Positions 20,708-31,475 of a stretch of 64,000 nucleotides of DNA are shown one piece after another. The position numbers and the translations under genes are program-made. The stretch lies in assembly GCF_026914185.1 (NCBI RefSeq), contig NC_070560.1:2471501-2535500 (forward strand). The letters run 5' to 3'. The notes under the pieces are model-generated. The model saw nothing but the letters and a program-made list of their open reading frames with translations. It was not told the origin of the DNA and made no database searches. Source of the stretch: Puccinia triticina. Taxonomy: Eukaryota > Basidiomycota > Pucciniomycetes > Pucciniales > Pucciniaceae. How positions within the stretch are numbered: position 1 is the first letter of the stretch; every line of letters starts with the position of its first letter.

Positions 20708-21853
20708 TGTGAGAACTCCTTTGGGACGGGTGGCAGTTCTGTGAGGGAGAAATAGCAGTTATAATATTTCAAGTATGTATGAAGCTTTTACAACTGTTAC
20801 GGGTGGTTTGAAAGACCTGCCCCTCTATAATACTACACAAGAGTTATCACAACAAATTTATTTTATTGTTGTGGCAAACTAATGATAGAGATAACTATAT
20901 GTAGCAGTCTCTAATCAAACCTAGATCAAACTTGAATTCAGTGGAAATGTTGAGTGGATACGGGGAAATGGAGTTGGTGGTGGAAATCAGTAGGAACGTA
21001 AGATATGTTTTATATGGTTTATATGTTTATTGAGTGAGAGAAGTATGTGCGGAGATATAGAATGTTGAGAGCAAAAAAAAAAAAGACTAATGGCAGATGT
21101 GAACTATTCAAAGTGTCTTTGCCCTCCTCCTTAACCTTCAGTTAAGAGTACAATGGGTTAAGATCACTTTGACTTGTTAAGGGCACAAGTGGTGATGCTT
21201 GCTACTTGACTACTTATATATCCTCTGAGGTATGAAAGATGTTGATGGGCAACTTGATTGAGATCACAATAGTGGATTTATGTTGATTTTTGCTTGAAGC
21301 TTCTGAGTGAGATGTGTGTTCTGATTAGGATTGCCTGAGTGGCATACTCCAACTGAGGAGGGAAAACATGCTCCTTATATAGTAAAATGTGAGGGATTTT
21401 TGCTGGTGGGGAAGTCAGGTGAGGTATTTATGCTGGTGTGACTTCTCCTGTGAGGGATTTTTGCTGCATGGAAGCTTCCATTGAGGTATTTTAGCTAGTG
21501 AGCCTCTGATAAACGTGTGATCCAACATGTGACTGATGGTGTCATGCGACCATACAGGGGTACGTGTGTGCACCTGTATAAACTACACCCTAAATATGTA
21601 CTTGTACCTGATTCTATACTATGTACTACCAAATATAATTCTATAGTATTTGATTATGTTCTGTCACAAACAGTTTAATCCAAATAACTTTTGACTGAGT
21701 GGAGCTAGCCTAGTGGTTCAAGTGAGTGACTAGGGGTTCAATGACCTTTAGAATCTAATAATGCAATAATACATCCAAGAATATGCCTCCTTCTCATGTA
21801 TTCAACCATCACTTTATGTAATTTGATACTTGAAACAGATTTGGCACACCACA
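20708..21853 (-). repeat. Ty3/gypsy LTR (5' LTR of the minus-strand element)
   Basis: 1146 bp partner of 9293-10437. Same TG...CA ends. Would hold the element's promoter and start of genomic RNA. Confidence 0.92.
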
Positions 21854-21857
21854 GCAT

Positions 21858-22668
21858 CCTCTTGGAACTATTGTTTAGGTTGCTGTCTTCATGCTCTGCG
21901 TCGCGCTTGTCTTCAAGGAGCTCTTGTTCAGTCAGATCAGAAGAGAGACAGATAATAAATCTGACAAGATGGGCAATGATTCTATTGCTTGCATTTTACT
22001 ATCCTCCACTTTTGCAAGTGCAGCAGTGGAGGGAAAAAATCACAGAGAATTTCAAGATATTTCAATATATTTGGATTCTCTTTTGACCAAGCTTAAAACA
22101 AGTTATTGGGGAAGCAGATAAGAAAAAGTTTTTTTTATTCCTTTCTAATTTCATTTTTCAAAATTATTAAGCTTGGTGGAGTCCGGCAGAAAAGATTCTA
22201 GATCTTTAGACTCAAGCGGAGCGGCAGAGCAGAGGTCGTCAAGATCTCTAGCTCAGCGGAGTCCAGCGGAAAAAATTCTTGTTTGTCGGAAACAGGCGGA
22301 GCAGCGGAGAGGAGGTTGAAGCTCAGCGGAGTCCGGAGGAAATGATTCTAGATCTTCAGAATCATGCAGAGCAGCAGTGTGGAGGTTGTTGGGATTTTCA
22401 GAGTCAGAGACGTCCGATATGACCTTGGATAGCTCAGAGCAGTCAGATGAGGAGCTTATCTGCACTTACACCAGCGCAGCTGTTTGCAGAAAGAATTTTA
22501 AGTAGAAAGAAGAGGGATTTCTATTTGAGAAATTCCTCTTTTAACCAAGTTTGAATTTTTATGAATGTTTTTTGTTTGTTTGGTTTTAGGTGATCAGCCT
22601 TGTTTTAGTTTTGAGAAAACCCTCTAGAAGATGATATCAAGGGAGTATTTCCCAATGAGGCCCCCAAT
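21858..22668. other. Spacer with three diverged 70-80 bp tandem repeats
   Basis: Between about 22177 and 22405 three units begin GGAGTCCGG/GGAGTCCAG and contain GATTCTAGATCTT and GCGGAGC-like words. A short Ser/Asp/Glu-rich frame on the minus strand (22253-22465) is a by-product of these. No gene supported. Confidence 0.4.
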
Positions 22669-22742
22669 TGTGAGCCTGTGTCTCTTATGTGACAGCAGGA
22701 CACAAGAAAAATAGGTGGGCACTGCTTGGATTTCTTGGGATT
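22669..22742 (+). repeat. Solo-LTR-like repeat, left part (split by hAT insertion)
   Basis: Starts TGTGAGCCTGTGTC, matching the start of the solo LTR at 31745. It resumes at 29609, with TTGGGAT(T/A) repeated at both sides of the hAT element. Confidence 0.6.
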
Positions 22743-22754
22743 AAAGATGATGAT

Positions 22755-22846
22755 TGGGTACCCGTTTGAGGGTACCTGGTACTGCCTGGCGGGTGCGGCG
22801 GGTCCCTGTCGGGTACCCGCCGGCGTGTACCAGGTGAGGTACCAGG
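22755..22846. promoter_or_regulatory. Left subterminal GGTACC-rich cluster of the hAT element
   Basis: Repeated GGGTACCCG, GGTACCTGG and GTACCAGG words in both orientations just inside the TIR, mirrored at the other end (29470-29595). hAT transposases with BED fingers bind such subterminal repeats. That role is inferred here. Confidence 0.45.
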
Positions 22847-25800
22847 TGTAAGGGTCCGGTGGACCCTCACTGATGAGATGGATGAAAAGGCACAGAGATC
22901 GGCTGGTAGGCCGTCTAAGGATGTCTAGGTCCAAACTGTCGGGGGATTGATTGCAGAGGCTAGCCGGGAGAGAGGAGAGACTCTCTCTATTAGTCTAAAT
23001 ACACCAACAGGCGACGAGAAGGAAAAGAGAAGAGAAGAATGAAAACAATGCTTACCTAGCCGGGAGAGAGGAGAGACTCTCTGCCGGACTAGGGAAGCAG
23101 CAGCTCAGGCTAAGTATACGATGCGCGGGGGGTTACGTTATCCCATGACTCTTCGTGTGGAGCCCCGATGTCGAGGGGGGCTTCACAGTCTCCCCCCCTA
23201 TATAGAGAGCAAAAGAGGGGGAGGAATGGCTATTGTAAAATGGTGGATGGTGACGGGAAGACAGAAGGAAAGAAGGAGACCGAGGACGATGAATTTGGGT
23301 GAAAGCAGTCGGATGATAAGGAAACCGGGGGCATAAGGGGTGACGACGGAAGGGGCGGTCAGACAGGGTACGAGAAACGTGGCGGGGAATTTTCGTCGGC
23401 TGGGCTGGTGGCCTGCGTGAATGAGGTCGACTAGAATGAGTAATGTGTGTCTCTGTTGGAAGTTCTAGCTCTGAGTTGGACGAAAACGGTTGGACTGGGG
23501 TTGGGAGAATCGGGCACAACAGGTAAGTCGGAACTGATGAGTGTAACGCGAGGCAGCGTAGGTCAGGCGTCTGGACTGGCGGTGGAAACGCTGATGACGT
23601 CGGTCGGTGGATCTTCAATTGTGGGCGAGCTGTGGGGGTAAGGACGCGTAAGCGTTGCCCAGCATGGAATTCATGAAGCACTCGGTCGGGGGAACAGACA
23701 GGATGTGGAATGGGGGGAGCATTGGAAATGGGCACATACTCCGTGGTCCCGTCATTGTCCACGGGGAACCACCTATCGAGGACTGACTCCACTCGCTCAT
23801 CAACCGCGTGTACGTCAATGAGGTCGGAGGTGTCAGTGGGTTCTTCTGGGAGTGAGTACGAAGCGTCGTCCGATTTTGGGGCAAGTTCAGCCTCTCTTTC
23901 GATTTCATTGAGCGGTTGATCGCCATACGCTAAAGTCGTTGCTTCAAGTTGGCCTTCGATAGCCAAGATCAACGACACCTGAGAGTGTTCAAACGGTGGG
24001 GCTTCGTCCATGCCTGCTACTCCTGCCGGTTTGCCTGTGGGTCTGCCTGCAGGTCCGGTTTGTTTCTGAGTCGGACTTGACCAAGCCCGTGGGGCCACGT
24101 CATTCGGTGGTTTTGGCGGGATCTGGAAAGTCGGTGGGATGTAGAGCCTTGATCTGTCTGGTGGACCGGGACAAGCTCCAGCAGGGTTTCCGCAATGCTT
24201 TTTACAGAAATGGCATTTCCCTACCGGATCGAGGTAAGAATGCATCTTCCAGAGGTACAACTCGGGCTCGAGACGATTGGAGCCGAGTGGGGTCGCGTTG
24301 GCGCCGGTGGCGACAGAACGGTAGGAGGATTGGCGATTCTTAGCGAAGTCGGCGTAGAATCCATTAACGCGGTTCTCAAAGGTGCCATACTTGAACGGCT
24401 TCTGAGCGAGTAATTGGAAGTCGCGCACTTTGCTCTGAAGCGCTTGAGGTAGTCCTAAGACGACGAATTCAGCAAGGTCGAGGTCATCAAATACATCTTT
24501 CTCGAAGTTGACGAGGGACTGGAGAGTGCGGGCTCGGCTGCTGTACTGGATGAACGATTTGGCATTGGACATCTCGAGGCGAACTATCGATCGTCGGAGG
24601 TCTGCTCGCCAGTCTTCTGGGAGACAGAATTCAAAAAGTCGATCACGGAACTCCTCCCATGACTTCCCGGCGAACTTTGGACTTTTGACCCGGTAGAACG
24701 CGGTCAAGTTAGTGTCAGCAATCAGGGAGCCGATGATGAGACGCTTGTCGTCCGCATGAGTAACCGCCTTCGTCAAAAAGAAGATGGTGACGGCTTGGAT
24801 CCACGTCAGAAAGACTTTGGCGTCTTGGAGAGGTCCGTTAAATTTGGGCCCGTCGGATGTTCGGAACTTTGTCAAGTCCACTCGATCAGACTGTGGAGCC
24901 GGGGACACTTCTTGTTTGATTCCGCCAGCTAACGCAGCTTTCTCAAGGGCTTTGATGCGTTCTCGATCAATCTTGCGCTGTTCAGCAAAACGATCCGCAT
25001 CGGCTTTCCGTTGTTCTGCATCAATTCGGCGTTGTTCCTCGGCTTGTTGCTGTGCCGCCTGGAATTGGACCGCCGTGTTCTTTTGGATGGTGAGGACTGC
25101 CTTGAGGCAGTCGCTTAAGGAAAGCTCCTGCTCTGCGTCTTCCGGCTGGTAACCGGTCAAACTGGAAGTCGGGTTCATGCTTTGCTTGGTTGAGGGAGCA
25201 GGGAAGTTGGGGGCGTAGTTCGGGTGGTCAGACGATAGCGTTTGGGCGATCGCGGCGTTGTTCGATGCTGCGAGGGCGTCCAGGCGAGCCCGTCGACGGG
25301 CGGTACGGAGAATTTCTTCGGGGTCGGAGATCGGAAGCAGAGGGCCCGTGTTGGTGTTTCTTGTGGTCATGAACCGTGCTCGGCTCGGGGAGTGACGTGG
25401 TGTGAAGATGAGGGAAAAAGGAAGGAGGTCGATTGGATGAAAAAAAGTGGAGTTTGGTGTGAACGATCACACCAATACGAGGTCGATACGGGCAGCGGAT
25501 CGAGAGCAGAAGGCGAGGGCAGAGGTCGATGTTTCTGAGGGCTTAGACGAGCGAGGACGAGGTCAGAAGGCGAGCGAGAACGAGGTCAGAAGGCGATGAC
25601 AAGGTCAATAGTTTTGACCAAGACGGGGAGTGATCGGTTTGTTTGGATCAAGAAAAAAAAAGTGTAAGGGTCCGGTGGACCCTCACTGATGAGATGGATG
25701 AAAAGGCACAGAGATCGGCTGGTAGGCCGTCTAAGGATGTCTAGGTCCAAACTGTCGGGGGATTGATTGCAGAGGCTAGCCGGGAGAGAGGAGAGACTCT

Positions 25801-26003
25801 CTCTATTAGTCTAAATACACCAACAGGCGACGAGAAGGAAAAGAGAAGAGAAGAATGAAAACAATGCTTACCTAGCCGGGAGAGAGGAGAGACTCTCTGC
25901 CGGACTAGGGAAGCAGCAGCTCAGGCTAAGTATACGATGCGCGGGGGGTTACGTTATCCCATGACTCTTTGTGTGGAGCCCCGATGTCGAGGGGGGCTTC
26001 ACA
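22847..26003 (-). mobile_element. Gag-only non-autonomous LTR retrotransposon (3.2 kb)
   Basis: Two 341-bp LTRs (22847-23187, 25663-26003; TGTAAGGG...GGCTTCACA) differ at a single base, C at 23154 versus T at 25970. Target duplication CCAGG at 22842-22846 and 26004-26008. A polypurine tract on the minus strand (AGGGGGGAGAC) precedes the 3' LTR. The only gene is a Gag. No protease, RT or integrase, so movement needs another element's enzymes. Inserted inside the hAT element's left end. Confidence 0.88.
23133..25370 (-). CDS. Gag protein of the gag-only element (745 aa)
   Basis: An N-terminal region leads to a Gln/Glu/Arg-rich helical stretch (RIDAEQRKADADRFAEQRKI), then a retrotransposon Gag capsid core (DLTKFRTSDGPKFNG; FEFCLPEDWRADLRRSIVRL; VVLGLPQALQSKVRDF). 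A Cys cluster CHFCKKHCGNPAGAC resembles but does not match a CCHC knuckle. The long Pro/Ser/His-rich tail runs into the LTR (below 23187), so its last part may not be a conserved protein. The Met at 25370 is the first after the 5' LTR. Particle-forming function is inferred from family. No frame damage seen. Confidence 0.8.
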   Translation of the reverse strand: MTTRNTNTGPLLPISDPEEILRTARRRARLDALAASNNAAIAQTLSSDHPNYAPNFPAPSTKQSMNPTSSLTGYQPEDAEQELSLSDCLKAVLTIQKNTAVQFQAAQQQAEEQRRIDAEQRKADADRFAEQRKIDRERIKALEKAALAGGIKQEVSPAPQSDRVDLTKFRTSDGPKFNGPLQDAKVFLTWIQAVTIFFLTKAVTHADDKRLIIGSLIADTNLTAFYRVKSPKFAGKSWEEFRDRLFEFCLPEDWRADLRRSIVRLEMSNAKSFIQYSSRARTLQSLVNFEKDVFDDLDLAEFVVLGLPQALQSKVRDFQLLAQKPFKYGTFENRVNGFYADFAKNRQSSYRSVATGANATPLGSNRLEPELYLWKMHSYLDPVGKCHFCKKHCGNPAGACPGPPDRSRLYIPPTFQIPPKPPNDVAPRAWSSPTQKQTGPAGRPTGKPAGVAGMDEAPPFEHSQVSLILAIEGQLEATTLAYGDQPLNEIEREAELAPKSDDASYSLPEEPTDTSDLIDVHAVDERVESVLDRWFPVDNDGTTEYVPISNAPPIPHPVCSPDRVLHEFHAGQRLRVLTPTARPQLKIHRPTSSAFPPPVQTPDLRCLALHSSVPTYLLCPILPTPVQPFSSNSELELPTETHITHSSRPHSRRPPAQPTKIPRHVSRTLSDRPFRRHPLCPRFPYHPTAFTQIHRPRSPSFLLSSRHHPPFYNSHSSPSFALYIGGETVKPPSTSGLHTKSHGIT

Positions 26004-26193
26004 CCAGGTGCCTGTCTTGGGTGGTAAAATCTGCGGGTACCCGGGTACCGCCTGCCCCACCCTGCTGTGTGGACATGCTACGCAGCAGGGGCCCTGTGAA
26101 AATGGTTCAGGCATGTCACACGTCCATTTTAGCGGCATGTACACATGCAGTCCTCCTGTTGGTTTTGCTTCCCCAATCATCATCTCCCCACCC

Positions 26194-29100
26194 ATGGCGC
26201 CCCCCACTCGCAAGCGAAGAAGACCCATCAGATCAGAATCTTCCCCCTCATCTTCTCAGAGTGAATCTCGGGCGCGTCTGGCCACACAGGAATCCAAATC
26301 CAAATCCAATGAAAGAAATGACGACAACGAACGGGGACAATCAACTAGTCAAGAGGAACTCATCACCCCAAGCAGTACCCAGCCTCTGTCAGAAATAAAC
26401 CGCCAGGAGAGTGATGATGAAGAGTTGCGTGAGTACCTTCTATTTACAATTACCTTGTATGGCAGTCAGATCAATTCTGACTTTTATTCATTTTTCTTGT
26501 TCAGGAAGGGCCAAGAGGGTCGCCGCAAACGCCCTCAGTTCATGTTACAAATCCTACTTAGTACCAGAGCTCTTGGATCAACTTGACAAGAATAACCAAC
26601 ACATGATTGCTTATCCGTGCACACTGTGAGTTTTATCAATCTAATTTTATCACCATCAATAAGCTGAAAAGCGATTTTAGTTGTGGAACTAAGATCAACC
26701 GGCCAACATCGAACTCGTCTTGCAGCAACTTAATCAAACACGCTGCGAACTGCCTCCGGAAACACAATGAACAAAAATCTAACAGTAATCTTGCCCGGTT
26801 TGGAATTAAGGGAACTGGGGACATTGATCCAAAAGAGGTTAGTTACAAACTTAATACAATGAACAATCAAATTACGCTGACCATAAAAAATTTACTTAGG
26901 TTCCTCAACTTTGCGCCGTATGGTGCGCTGAGGCCGCCAGGCCTTTTTCAGCTCTAGTGGATGCCAGCCACCAGGCCATTCTTCACCCGACAGTTGTCAA
27001 GAATCTCCCAACAAGACAAGTTGTTTCGAACAATATCCACCGGCTCTACTTGGCTATACAGAGGGATTATAAGTCAGTTTTGGAAGTGAGTGCTGCTCTC
27101 ATTGTTCATTATTTTCTGTTTTCTTGGACTGATCGTTTGATTGTTTGATCATTTTATTTTTTGATTGTTTTATTAGGCACACAAAGGTGCATTGTACCTT
27201 GGAGTGGACTCCTGGCAGTCACCCAACGCTTTCGACATCCTGGTGATCGTCATCTACCGACTAGCAGGGGAAGAATCAGGGGATCCAAAGTTAGAGGCCA
27301 TGCCTCTAGACTTTGTTCGCCTCTCCCAAAGACACACAGGGGAGTATCTAGCCGAGACCGTCCGCCTGGTTGTTGAGAAATTTGGAATTCAGCACAAGGT
27401 CAGTCTCAATTGGTTTTCTCCTGTGATCGATTCACTTTCTGAGACATCTCCCTTCAGATATGTGGCATTGTCAGCAACAATGCAAGCAACAATTTGACCA
27501 TGGTACAAGAACTGAAAAAGCAGAAGTGGGCCCGGTTTAAAGGGGAGCCACAGTGGGTCCGGTGTTTTGCCCATGTACTGAACCTGATCGTTCAAGGGAT
27601 CCTACGGCCCTTTGGAAATAGTAAGCAAAATCCGTCCGGAAAAAATCAAACTGAACCCACTTTGGATGATTCCGAATCTGATGATGATGATAACGAGGGA
27701 AGGATAATTTTGCAAGTCTTTTTCTCTTTCACTGTTGTGTTCTTTCAAAATACTCATTTATCTCTCTTATGTACTAGCTTTGACACCAAGCAAGATATCC
27801 CCTCCTGTAGCGATTCCGAGAGAGATGATGAGAGCGAGAGTCAGTCTTGTGACGAAAAGTATACAGAAGATTTGGAGCTGCTTAGTCTTGAGGATATTGA
27901 GAATGCTAGCGAGGAAGAGGAATGTGATTGCTATACAACTCAATGTTGCAAAGTAACTTTGGCAAAGGTTGGAAGCTCATTATTGTTTCTTTACAACTTA
28001 TTCCCCTGTAACTGATGTACCATTCCTTTTGCCTCTAGTTTCGTGCCATTGCGAAGAAACTGAAATACTCCCCAAACTCAAAAGCTGAATTCATTGAAAT
28101 ATGTTGTGAAAAAGCTTGTGAAACTCCTCACACCGTTGAACAAGATGTGCGAACCCGTTGGAATTCAACCCTCATCCAAGTAAAGAGTATTATTTGATGT
28201 CAGGATGTGATGTAAGTCTATATTGACATTTCTGACCATACGATTTTTGATGGTATTGGTTTAACCAACTGAAGGTATTTGTTTTTTAACCAACCCCAGT
28301 ATCAAGTGGCAGCGTCACAAACGACATGGGATCAATTGGAAGTTCCACCTGGATAAGTCCGACTTTGACTTGGCACATGACCTAGCGGAAATATTGAACT
28401 TGTTCTATGAGATAACACATCAAATCTCGATCTCAGGCTCGGCTCGCTTATTGAACATTGTCATGTACATCGATCAAATTACAGATCATCTATCAACAGC
28501 AATAACGGGTTCCCATTATCCACCTGCAATGAAGAATGCGTGTTGAATCAGGTTGAAAATCACAAACAAATACTACAGCTTGACTGACTCATCCCCTCTC
28601 TATAGGATAGCCATACGTAAGTACCTCTTGTCATTTACCTCATTGCTTTACTTTTGACTGATGATTTTTGCTTGTTCAAGTACTTCACCCATTGTTCAGG
28701 GACGAGTACTTCAAGTTACTCCAATGGGAACCCGAGTGGATAGCCAAAGCGATACGACTTGCGTGGGAGATGTGGGTTACACATTATAAGCCAGGGCCCA
28801 TAGCTACAAACCCATCTTCAGCAACTAAAATATCAAAGGTAAATGCTCTTATTCCATTGATCAAATATTGGCTCATAAATTAAGATGTGTATTAATGTTT
28901 CCCAGCCAAAGACTAGCATGCTAGCTGGCCTTGGCAACGCTGCTGCGGCCCGAGGCGGCCACTGCTCAACTGACGCGTTGGATATCTGGCTCTCTGGGGC
29001 ACTTATCCTGGTGGATGAGGAACCAGTCAATCCATTGAAGTGGTGGATTGAACAGAAGAAGTCTGGAAACCTTCACGGGGGTCTTGTTCAAATGGCACTT

Positions 29101-29417
29101 GATGTCTTGAGCTGTCCAGGTCAGTTGAAAATTTCCTGCCTTTCCCTCTTTGTTGCTCAAGCTGATCAATCTTTCAATCTTTCACAGCGACATCAGTTGA
29201 TGTCGAACGTGCTTTTACTTTTGGTCGCAATTATGTATCACAAAGGAGACACAAGCTCTCTGCTCGTTCTTTAAGCAGGGGTATGGCCGTGACATTCTAT
29301 TCAAAGAATGGGATAATTGAAGATGGGGTCTTGGTCAAGTGGAAGCAAGGGATTCAGGCAGAAAAGAAGGTTCAGGCAAAGGGGAAGGGTAAAAATAAGA
29401 TTGTAGTTATAGATTAA
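26194..29417 (+). pseudogene. hAT transposase, multi-exon, inactivated
   Basis: Exons joined by GT-AG introns give: Ser/Arg-rich N-terminus (APPTRKRRRPIRSESS), BED-like finger (PCTL..DFSCGTKINRPTS..CSNLIKHAANC), catalytic region with GVDSWQSPNAFDILV, then GIVSNNASNN where relatives have D-N (catalytic Asp replaced by Asn at 27477-27479), VRCFAHVLNLIVQ, DVRTRWNST, LHPLFRDEYFKLLQW, and the C-terminal dimerisation domain (ATSVDVERAFTFGRNYVSQR). TGA codons at 28195-28197 and 28544-28546 interrupt the frame, both after T. The gene spans most of the hAT element's interior. Dead on at least three counts. Intron boundaries in the 27600-28300 part are less certain. Confidence 0.78.
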
Positions 29418-29469
29418 GTATGGTATTAGGGTACCTGAGTGAATCACATACAAGTTTCGAGAGCATGTA

Positions 29470-29595
29470 CACGGGTATACCGCCGCGGGTACCGCCGGTA
29501 CCCTCCCAGGGGGTACCAGGTGTGGTACCAGGTACCAACTTTTGGTCAAAAATCAACCCGGTACCCGGACCCGCGGCGGGTACCCGGGTCCCGAT
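29470..29595. promoter_or_regulatory. Right subterminal GGTACC-rich cluster of the hAT element
   Basis: At least seven GGTACC or GGGTACC words, mostly in CGCGGGTACC or GGGGTACCAGG contexts, arranged in both orientations before the right TIR. Counterpart of 22755-22846. Confidence 0.45.
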
Positions 29596-29608
29596 CATCA
29601 TCTTCAAG

Positions 29609-30288
29609 TTGGGATAAAGAAATAACAAACAGTAAGAGAAAAAGAGAGGATATGAGAGATGATAATCAAGGTTCTGTTGAGCTGTAGATGGGAACTAACA
29701 TCCACTAGAAATGCTACTCCTTAAGGGAGTGCTGCCAAGCTGTACCAGAGATTGAATTAGACAACTCAAATCAGCCACAATTTTTAGACTTCCCTGTGGA
29801 TAGTCAAGGTTCTTTAAAGGGAAAACTATTTTGTTTGTTACTGACAAAAACCACAGAAAAAGAAGAATATGCAATCAGAGACATCCTTGGGATAAAAGGT
29901 CTGGATATATGATGACCTGTGATCAAAATAGAAGATGTCTGGAGGTGTAGTTCTGGTCTGCTGAAGTCTGTGGATCCTCCAGCTGCATGGGGGATCCTGA
30001 ATTCGAAAATTTTCAAAGTTGGATGACATAATCACACATGTACATGTGGTTTGGAGCGCTCAGGCGCACCTACACGACGCTGCTGCACATGTGCGTCACA
30101 AACCACAAACTCTATGAAGTAGCAGAGATATTGGAAATTTATCAGTAGAAACTATGGTCAAAATTGAATGAGAAATAGAATCTCAAGTCAAAACAGCCTT
30201 AAGTCTTAAGGTTAAAAAGATATAAACACATTAAGGTATAAAACGAAGATAAAAGGCAGTTTTAGGTCAACTGCGTTGACTGCTGACA
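29609..30288 (+). repeat. Solo-LTR-like repeat, right part
   Basis: Continues from 22742. Its last 330 bp (GGATCCTCC...TTAAGTCTTAAGGTTAAAAA...TTTTAGGTCAACTGCGTTGA) align with 33965-34294. No clear target duplication around the whole copy (CCAAT versus CACCA), so the outer limits are approximate. Confidence 0.55.
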
Positions 30289-30779
30289 CACCAGGCCTGT
30301 AAAAAAAACAATCCCAAAACATTGTCCAATAATACTTGCTCAGTTTGGGACATTTTATTTTTTTTGCTCAGGATGCTCAGTTTCTTCCCCTGAGTGAAAT
30401 TTTAGTTTTATTTTTTTGGGCAAAATAATAAATGTTGTTTGTAGTGACTGCACCAGTTCACCTGGTGCCAATACGCTCTATTCAGTCTGCCTGAAATTCC
30501 CGCCAAATTCCTACTCCAACTGATCCACTTAGTCCGTACATCCCAAAGGTGGCTTCAAGTTGAACCCTGGTTCTCTTGCACCTTCTTTAATTCATGGTCC
30601 CGCAGCTTACCCCGTTTGCTGACTTTCCACATGATTTTGTAAGTGGTACATTCAATGTTTCCCTCAGTATACATATGGGACGCATAAAAACACCTGCTTA
30701 TTGTCTGTTTAGATATATAGACTGAGCATTTGCTCAGCCGCCCCACTGCATTTCAGCCTGTCTGCGGTGAGCAGAAACT
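30289..30779. other. Spacer without recognisable gene
   Basis: AT-rich DNA with short poly-A/T runs. The minus-strand frame at 30555-30746 has no domain. Confidence 0.4.
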
Positions 30780-31475
30780 CTACGCCGCTTGCCTATATAT
30801 GGTGTTGCAAGCCCATCTGGGCACTCACCAAAGTTTGGCCAAAAAAATGCCAAGCGCGCGTGGCTGACCCTAAAGCCTGCTTGGCCAATCCTCAAGCCCG
30901 CCTGGCACACTCCCAACCCCCGCTTAGCACATTGCAAAGTGGGTGGGGTTTGGCACAAAGCCCCGCTGGGCCAATTTCAAGCGAGGGTGCCACGCAAGCC
31001 AAACCCTGTGCCGGCCATCAAGGAGAGATGTTTCCCTCCTCAATGGTCGGTCTACAAACTGGTCATTAAGAAGGGAAGACTCCCTTCTTGATGATCAATA
31101 CAAGTATTGCCCACCGCGAAGGGAGTCTTTCCTCCCCAATGACCAGCCTACAGACCGGCCATTGAGAAGGAAATGCAATGTTGAGAAGGGAGAACATTTC
31201 CCCTCCTCGAGGGCACATTCTTCTTGCCTTTTGAGGCAGAGACATGGGCCGGCGTGTTGAATGCCAAGTCACAGATCCCATTGGCCCAGAGCTTGATCTT
31301 GGCCAAGCGGGACTTGGCTGTGTGCCAAGCTCTGCCCCCCGCGCAACCTGCCCAATCAAGCCCGCAGGGCACATACCCAACCCCCGGAGGCACTTGGCCA
31401 AGCGGGAGTTGTGTATGTATGTGCCCAGACGCGCTTGCAACACCATAAAGCACCACACCTCCAAGCGCTATACAT
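30780..31475. mobile_element. Foldback element with CTTGGCCAA/CAAGCCC repeats
   Basis: The left end (CGCTTGCCTATATATGGTG, then GTTGCAAGCCC) recurs inverted at the right (GCGCTTGCAACACCAT...CCAAGCG, 31429-31470). The centre (31020-31220) has inverted CATCAAGGAG / CTTCTTGATG and CCAATGACCAG / CTGGTCATT words. Frames here are Pro/Ala/Gln-rich by-products. Confidence 0.45.

Larger units (their letters stand above)
9293..21853 (-). mobile_element. Ty3/gypsy LTR retrotransposon, 12.6 kb, nearly intact
   Basis: Two 1.145-kb direct repeats (9293-10437 and 20708-21853) bound the element. They differ by five substitutions and one A in a homopolymer, so the insertion is recent. GCAT flanks both sides (9289-9292, 21854-21857). 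On the minus strand the order is LTR, primer site, gag, protease, acidic linker, [plus-strand gene cassette], RT-RNase H, integrase, polypurine tract, LTR. All sense ORFs on each side of the cassette share one frame and are separated only by TGA at 19698-19700 and 18060-18062 and TAA at 12410-12412. The 3.1-kb cassette at 14195-17318, encoding a gene on the opposite strand, is the unusual part. Confidence 0.9.
22743..29608 (+). mobile_element. hAT DNA transposon (contains a nested LTR element)
   Basis: Ends read AAAGATGATGATTGGG at left and, inverted, CTTGAAGATGATGATCGGG at right. The flanks carry TTGGGATT and TTGGGATA (22735-22742, 29609-29616), an 8-bp duplication with one mismatch, as expected for hAT. 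Next to each end are clusters of GGTACC/GGGTACCC words. The element encodes a hAT transposase at 26194-29417 and is interrupted near its left end by the LTR element 22847-26003. Confidence 0.8.

Noticed and set aside
23121..25372. Several plus-strand ORFs opposite the 745-aa Gag
   Set aside because: Shadows of a GC-rich coding strand; no TATA, splicing or domains.
29407..29687. ORFs over the GGTACC cluster
   Set aside because: By-products of the subterminal repeats; the transposase stop is at 29415-29417.
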